Of a stretch of 64,000 nt of DNA, positions 60,479 to 64,000 are shown one piece after another (the stretch's first letter is position 1; the number at the start of each line of letters is the position of its first letter). The notes under the pieces were generated by a model that was not told the DNA's origin, searched no databases, and saw nothing but the letters and a program-made list of their open reading frames with translations. A program made the translations under genes and the position numbers. Source of the stretch: Kaistella treverensis (GTDB lineage Bacteria; Bacteroidota; Bacteroidia; Flavobacteriales; Weeksellaceae); the NCBI RefSeq assembly GCF_900114045.1, contig NZ_FORQ01000004.1, positions 62,001 to 126,000 of the forward strand, in the 5' to 3' direction.

Positions 60479-62803
60479 ATGGAACTTCTGGAAAATTCTT
60501 CGCTTTCAAAGCCGGTACAGCCTATCAATATTAAAAAGGAAATCGGGAAATATTTCCGCTATTGGCCTTGGTTTCTTTTAAGCATGGCTCTATTCTATGC
60601 TGCTGCAAAAATTTATCTTCGCTACGCAGAACCTCAGTATTACACAACTACCTCCCTAAAACTTCAGGAAACCAAAGGAAACAGTACTGCGGCTTTAAGT
60701 GATCTTAAAACCTTAGGAGTGGGAATAAGTGGTGATGCCGAGCTTCAGGGAGAAACGACAATTATTGTTTCAAAGCCGATCCTAACTGAAGTGGCAAAAA
60801 ATCTTGGCCTAAATGTTAGTTTTTTTAGTATTGGAACCATCAAAGAAATTGAACTTTATGCTGACTCCCCTTTAAATGGTAAGATTATAACTCTCGATAA
60901 TACTTCTACATTTCGGGAAACCAGCTTCATCGTAACACCCGTAGGTAAAAATTCGTATAAGCTTAGCGATTCCGACAAAGTTTACGGCTTTGGTAGTCCC
61001 GTCAGATTAAACTTTGGAACAGTACAACTAGATGCGAAACCTGGCTTTACTTTAAATTCACCGTTAAAGGTTGTTTTCCGCTCCCTGGGAAATGCTATCG
61101 CCAATCTGGAAAATAGAATCAGCGTTTCATTACCTCCTGAAAAAGGTTTGCTGATGGAGCTTTCCTTTGTAGGTCCTACACCTCAAAAATCTGAAGATAT
61201 ATTAAACGAGCTTTCTAAACAGTATATTATTGACGGGATTAACGATAAAAATCAGGAGGCCCAGAACACCCAAAACTTTATCAATGATCGTCTGGCTATT
61301 ATTACTGATGATCTGTCTGGTATTGAAGGCGAAAAAGAAACATTCAAACGCACCAACCAGATTACGGATTTGGAAGCTCAGGCGGGTATTTCCCTGACAA
61401 ATGTCGAAGAAAATACAAAAGCCATTCTTACCAATACGATGCAGCTGGATTTAATTAATTCAGTTTTGGCCGCAAGCGCAGGAAACCAACTCATCCCTTC
61501 CGGAATGGGCCTTCCCGCAGGTTCTGAAACTGCCATTTCTGAGTATAACAATCTTGTTATTAACCGGAACAGGGTTTTGAAACAAGCAACGCCGGAAAAT
61601 CCTGCCGTAATCGAAATGAATAAGCAGATCGCTTCTCTAAAGAATCTCATCCGTCAAAATTTGATGGAATCAAAGGAAACATTGCAGCTCCAAGTGGCCC
61701 AAGCAAAGGGCCAGCTGAATATCGCAAAAGGGAATATCAGTAAGTTTCCAACTCAGGAAAAGATATTTCGTAGTATTGACCGACAACAAAATCTGAAAGA
61801 ACAGCTTTATCTTTACCTACTGCAGAAAAGAGAAGAAAATGCCATTACACTTGCCGTCACAGCTCCTAAAGCGAAAATTGTCAATCCAGCTTACACAACA
61901 GGAGTGGTCAAACCAAATAGCACTCAAATTGTCTACGGTGCATTAGCTGCAGGTTTTTTACTTCCTCTTTTATTTCTTGTTGGAGCAAATGTTTTGGATA
62001 CAAGGGTACATTCCAAGCTTCATATCTTGAACCAAATACCTGAAGCGTCTGTCGTCGCAGAGATTCCTTTCCATAAAGAGGAAATTATGATGGTACACCC
62101 GAATGATTTTTCAGTTTTCGCCGAATCCTTCCGTATCTTAGCGTCCAATCTCAAATATGTGCTGCGTGCTAAAGAACAGGCACACGGCGGCGTAATTCTG
62201 GTCACCTCGTCCGTGAAAGGCGAAGGAAAGACCACCATTTCAATGAACTTAGCGTTAACGCTTGCTGGTAAAAACAAAGTTATCGTGGTGGGCGCGGACA
62301 TTAGAAATCCACAACTGCATCGTTTCATTTCGGGTGAAAATATTGGTTTAACCGATTTTCTGGTCTCTGAAGATACTGATCCCAATTCGTTTATCATACC
62401 TTCTAAAGTCAATGACAACCTGGATGTTTTTTTTAGTGGACAAATAGCTCCAAATCCTAACGATCTTTTGGATATGACCAAGTTCGATAACCTTATTGAC
62501 TATCTAAAAGGTCGCTACGATTATGTCGTTCTTGATTCCGCGCCGGTGATGCTCGTGAGTGATACTCTACATCTGGTTGAAAATTCAGATGTCGTACTTT
62601 ACGCCGTAAAATCAGATTTTACTGAAAAAGAGATGATAACTTTCGCTGATGGCTTCCAAAAGGAAAATGGAATCAAAAACTTAGCATTTGTTCTCAACGG
62701 CGTAAAACCAGAAAATACACGATATGGTAAACGGTATGGCTATGGGTACTATTCTTACACGCATGAAGAAGAAAAAGTAAAATTTTGGAGAAAATGGATT
62801 TAA
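60479..62803 (+). CDS. Polysaccharide co-polymerase / tyrosine autokinase (Wzc family)
   Basis: 774 residues from ATG 60479; the frame opens at a TTG 24 codons earlier that overlaps the upstream gene. Wzz-type N-terminal domain with two membrane helices (about 36-56 and 483-508), long coiled-coil in between, then a BY-kinase domain with Walker A SSVKGEGKTT (577-586), Walker A' VVGADIRNP (~603-611) and Walker B YVVLDSAP (~682-689). A Tyr-rich tail (RYGKRYGYGYYSYTHEE) is the autophosphorylation cluster. Controls polymer length and export. No cognate phosphatase is seen inside the window. Confidence 0.94.
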   Translation: MELLENSSLSKPVQPINIKKEIGKYFRYWPWFLLSMALFYAAAKIYLRYAEPQYYTTTSLKLQETKGNSTAALSDLKTLGVGISGDAELQGETTIIVSKPILTEVAKNLGLNVSFFSIGTIKEIELYADSPLNGKIITLDNTSTFRETSFIVTPVGKNSYKLSDSDKVYGFGSPVRLNFGTVQLDAKPGFTLNSPLKVVFRSLGNAIANLENRISVSLPPEKGLLMELSFVGPTPQKSEDILNELSKQYIIDGINDKNQEAQNTQNFINDRLAIITDDLSGIEGEKETFKRTNQITDLEAQAGISLTNVEENTKAILTNTMQLDLINSVLAASAGNQLIPSGMGLPAGSETAISEYNNLVINRNRVLKQATPENPAVIEMNKQIASLKNLIRQNLMESKETLQLQVAQAKGQLNIAKGNISKFPTQEKIFRSIDRQQNLKEQLYLYLLQKREENAITLAVTAPKAKIVNPAYTTGVVKPNSTQIVYGALAAGFLLPLLFLVGANVLDTRVHSKLHILNQIPEASVVAEIPFHKEEIMMVHPNDFSVFAESFRILASNLKYVLRAKEQAHGGVILVTSSVKGEGKTTISMNLALTLAGKNKVIVVGADIRNPQLHRFISGENIGLTDFLVSEDTDPNSFIIPSKVNDNLDVFFSGQIAPNPNDLLDMTKFDNLIDYLKGRYDYVVLDSAPVMLVSDTLHLVENSDVVLYAVKSDFTEKEMITFADGFQKENGIKNLAFVLNGVKPENTRYGKRYGYGYYSYTHEEEKVKFWRKWI

Positions 62804-63774
62804 CTAATAAAAAGATTTTAATAACGGGCGGAGCCGGTTTTATCGGCTCCAATTTATGCGAATATTTTATTGGGCAGGGAGTTCAAGTGAGCTGTTTGGA
62901 TAATTTTTCCACAGGCTTTCATCATAATATCGACCATTTAAAGGCTGATCCTAACTTCGTACTTATTGAAGGTGATATCCGCAACTTGGAGACCTGCCAA
63001 AAAGCCGCGGACGGACAGGATTATATTTTACACCAGGCGGCTCTCGGTTCGGTTCCGCGCTCGATTAATGATCCTATTACGAGCAACGATGTGAATGTTG
63101 GAGGCTTCCTCAATATGTTGGTTGCGGCACGCGACGCCAAAGTAAAACGGTTTGTCTATGCTGCCAGTTCTTCTACCTATGGCGATTCGGAAGCCCTGCC
63201 TAAAGTGGAAGACGTTATTGGGAGACCACTTTCTCCCTATGCCATTACCAAATATGTGAATGAGCTATATGCAGATGTTTTCAGCAAAACTTATGGTCTT
63301 GAAACGATCGGTCTGCGCTATTTCAATGTTTTCGGTCGGCGCCAAAACCCTGAGGGTGCCTATGCGGCGGTCATTCCGAAGTTTGTTATCCAACTCATGA
63401 ACCACGAAAGCCCTGTCATCAATGGTACGGGTGATTTTTCGCGTGATTTTACCTATATTGATAATGTAATTCAAATGAACGCGCTGGCCCTTTCTTCTGA
63501 GAATCCAAAGGCGGTCAATACAGTATACAACACGGCGGTGGGTGACCGTACCACTTTAAATATGCTGATTGACTATCTAAAGGAGTTTTTATCGCTTTAC
63601 GATCCGGAAATTTCGCACATTGAAAGCATTCATGGCCCTAATCGTGTGGGTGACATTCCGCACTCCTTGGCCTCCGTGGAAAAGGCAAAAAATCTTCTCG
63701 GGTATCATCCTTCTCATGATATTAAATCCGGTCTGAAAGAAGCGGTGAGTTGGTATTGGGATAATCTCAGATAA
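62794..63774 (+). CDS. NAD-dependent sugar-nucleotide epimerase (UDP-GlcNAc/GalNAc 4-epimerase-like)
   Basis: 326 residues; ATG 62794 overlaps the Wzc stop by 10 bp, so the two are coupled. Extended SDR: TGGAGFIG (11-18), SSSTYGDS, catalytic Y149 and K153 in PYAITK, RYFNVFGRRQNPEGAYAAVI and DFTYIDNV. The segment resembles WbpP/TviC-type UDP-N-acetylglucosamine 4-epimerases more than GalE; the exact sugar is uncertain. It supplies precursor for the polysaccharide whose export genes lie upstream. Confidence 0.88.
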   Translation: MDLTNKKILITGGAGFIGSNLCEYFIGQGVQVSCLDNFSTGFHHNIDHLKADPNFVLIEGDIRNLETCQKAADGQDYILHQAALGSVPRSINDPITSNDVNVGGFLNMLVAARDAKVKRFVYAASSSTYGDSEALPKVEDVIGRPLSPYAITKYVNELYADVFSKTYGLETIGLRYFNVFGRRQNPEGAYAAVIPKFVIQLMNHESPVINGTGDFSRDFTYIDNVIQMNALALSSENPKAVNTVYNTAVGDRTTLNMLIDYLKEFLSLYDPEISHIESIHGPNRVGDIPHSLASVEKAKNLLGYHPSHDIKSGLKEAVSWYWDNLR

Positions 63775-64000
63775 ATATTGCAAGAAGCTTGCGGCCTGAA
63801 ATATCAGTGATGCAGCTTTTAGAGAAAAGATGTTGAAGAAAACCGACATGCTATATGAGATTATTAGAACTGTGGCAAACCGTGCAGATTTTTTGCCTGC
63901 TAAATCACTGTTTTTTCTGGTTTTCATTTCCCTCTTATATATTTGATTTAACATAATAATTTTAAAAAAAAGTAAACAAATAGCACGAAAAATTTGTTTA
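63775..64000 (+). other. End of window, intergenic
   Basis: 226 bp without a supported gene. It has a GCAAG/CTTGC hairpin near 63780-63792 and, at 63938-63945, a TATATTTG promoter box pointing out of the window, presumably to the next polysaccharide gene. Confidence 0.5.
63938..63945 (+). promoter_or_regulatory. Promoter box near the right edge
   Basis: TATATTTG in plus orientation, downstream of the epimerase gene; the target gene lies outside. Confidence 0.45.

Noticed and set aside
63589-63954. Minus-strand frame of 121 codons at the right edge
   Set aside because: Mostly antisense to the epimerase gene, Phe/Ser/Ile-rich, with no start context or family pattern.
1-64000. CRISPR arrays, insertion sequences, prophage or toxin-antitoxin genes
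   Set aside because: No regularly spaced 24-40-bp repeats, no transposase or phage structural genes, and no convincing toxin-antitoxin pair were seen; the repeats found are dispersed, short and intergenic.

Overview
The window is chromosomal DNA of an AT-rich member of the Bacteroidota, most likely a Flavobacteriia/Weeksellaceae species of the Chryseobacterium-Kaistella type. The evidence is the promoter style (TTG, about 19-23 bp, TAnnTTTG), the type IX secretion proteins (Plug, PorP/SprF), the Bacteroidota-restricted families (DUF3467, DUF3822, DUF4403, DUF6370), weak Shine-Dalgarno sites, and protein sequences resembling Chryseobacterium homologues. No rRNA, insertion sequence, prophage or CRISPR array was seen.

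Layout. 1-2524: 5' part of a UvrD/RecB-like helicase, cut by the window edge. 2616-4072: rpsU, xerC-like recombinase, hpf. 4173-20636: the classic translation/transcription block, trnT-trnY-trnG-trnT-tuf-trnW-secE-nusG-rplKAJL and rpoBC. It is broken into separate units by terminators and new promoters, and a reverse-strand pair of uncharacterised DNA-repair-type genes (radical SAM + DUF4130) sits between rplL and rpoB. 20734-31974: DUF3467, an HTH-type Bacteroidota protein, a secreted nuclease, a RibBX-like riboflavin gene, a flavin oxidoreductase, DUF4403, trnC, DUF389, a glycine-zipper lipoprotein, a polytopic membrane protein and aroC. 32031-45234: thioredoxin-fold genes, miaA, an MBL hydrolase, T9SS plug, hemH, a NifU-like protein, gamma carbonic anhydrase, a PIF1-like helicase, lnt and folB. 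45457-48673: nadA-SDR-gmk-yicC on the minus strand. 48803-58755: PASTA protein, rluD-type synthase, porP, hemW, murI, rsmD/DUF3822, DUF6370, Smr, glyA, recX. 58970-end: start of a polysaccharide export locus (outer-membrane barrel, Wza-like lipoprotein, Wzc-like tyrosine kinase, sugar-nucleotide epimerase).

Most genes are housekeeping. The unusual content is (i) the radical SAM/DUF4130 pair, whose radical SAM partner ends in a sequence matching the sliding-clamp-binding motif; (ii) a long 5' leader of rpoB enclosed by an 11-bp long-range stem; (iii) a family of about 18 dispersed ~40-nt intergenic elements (called family B here) that read as a mismatched palindrome and, in one frame, as a recurring peptide like KKLPALAANFF; (iv) three compound palindromic repeats (family A); and (v) intergenic tracts built from short repeated words. 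Coordinates of all copies are given below.
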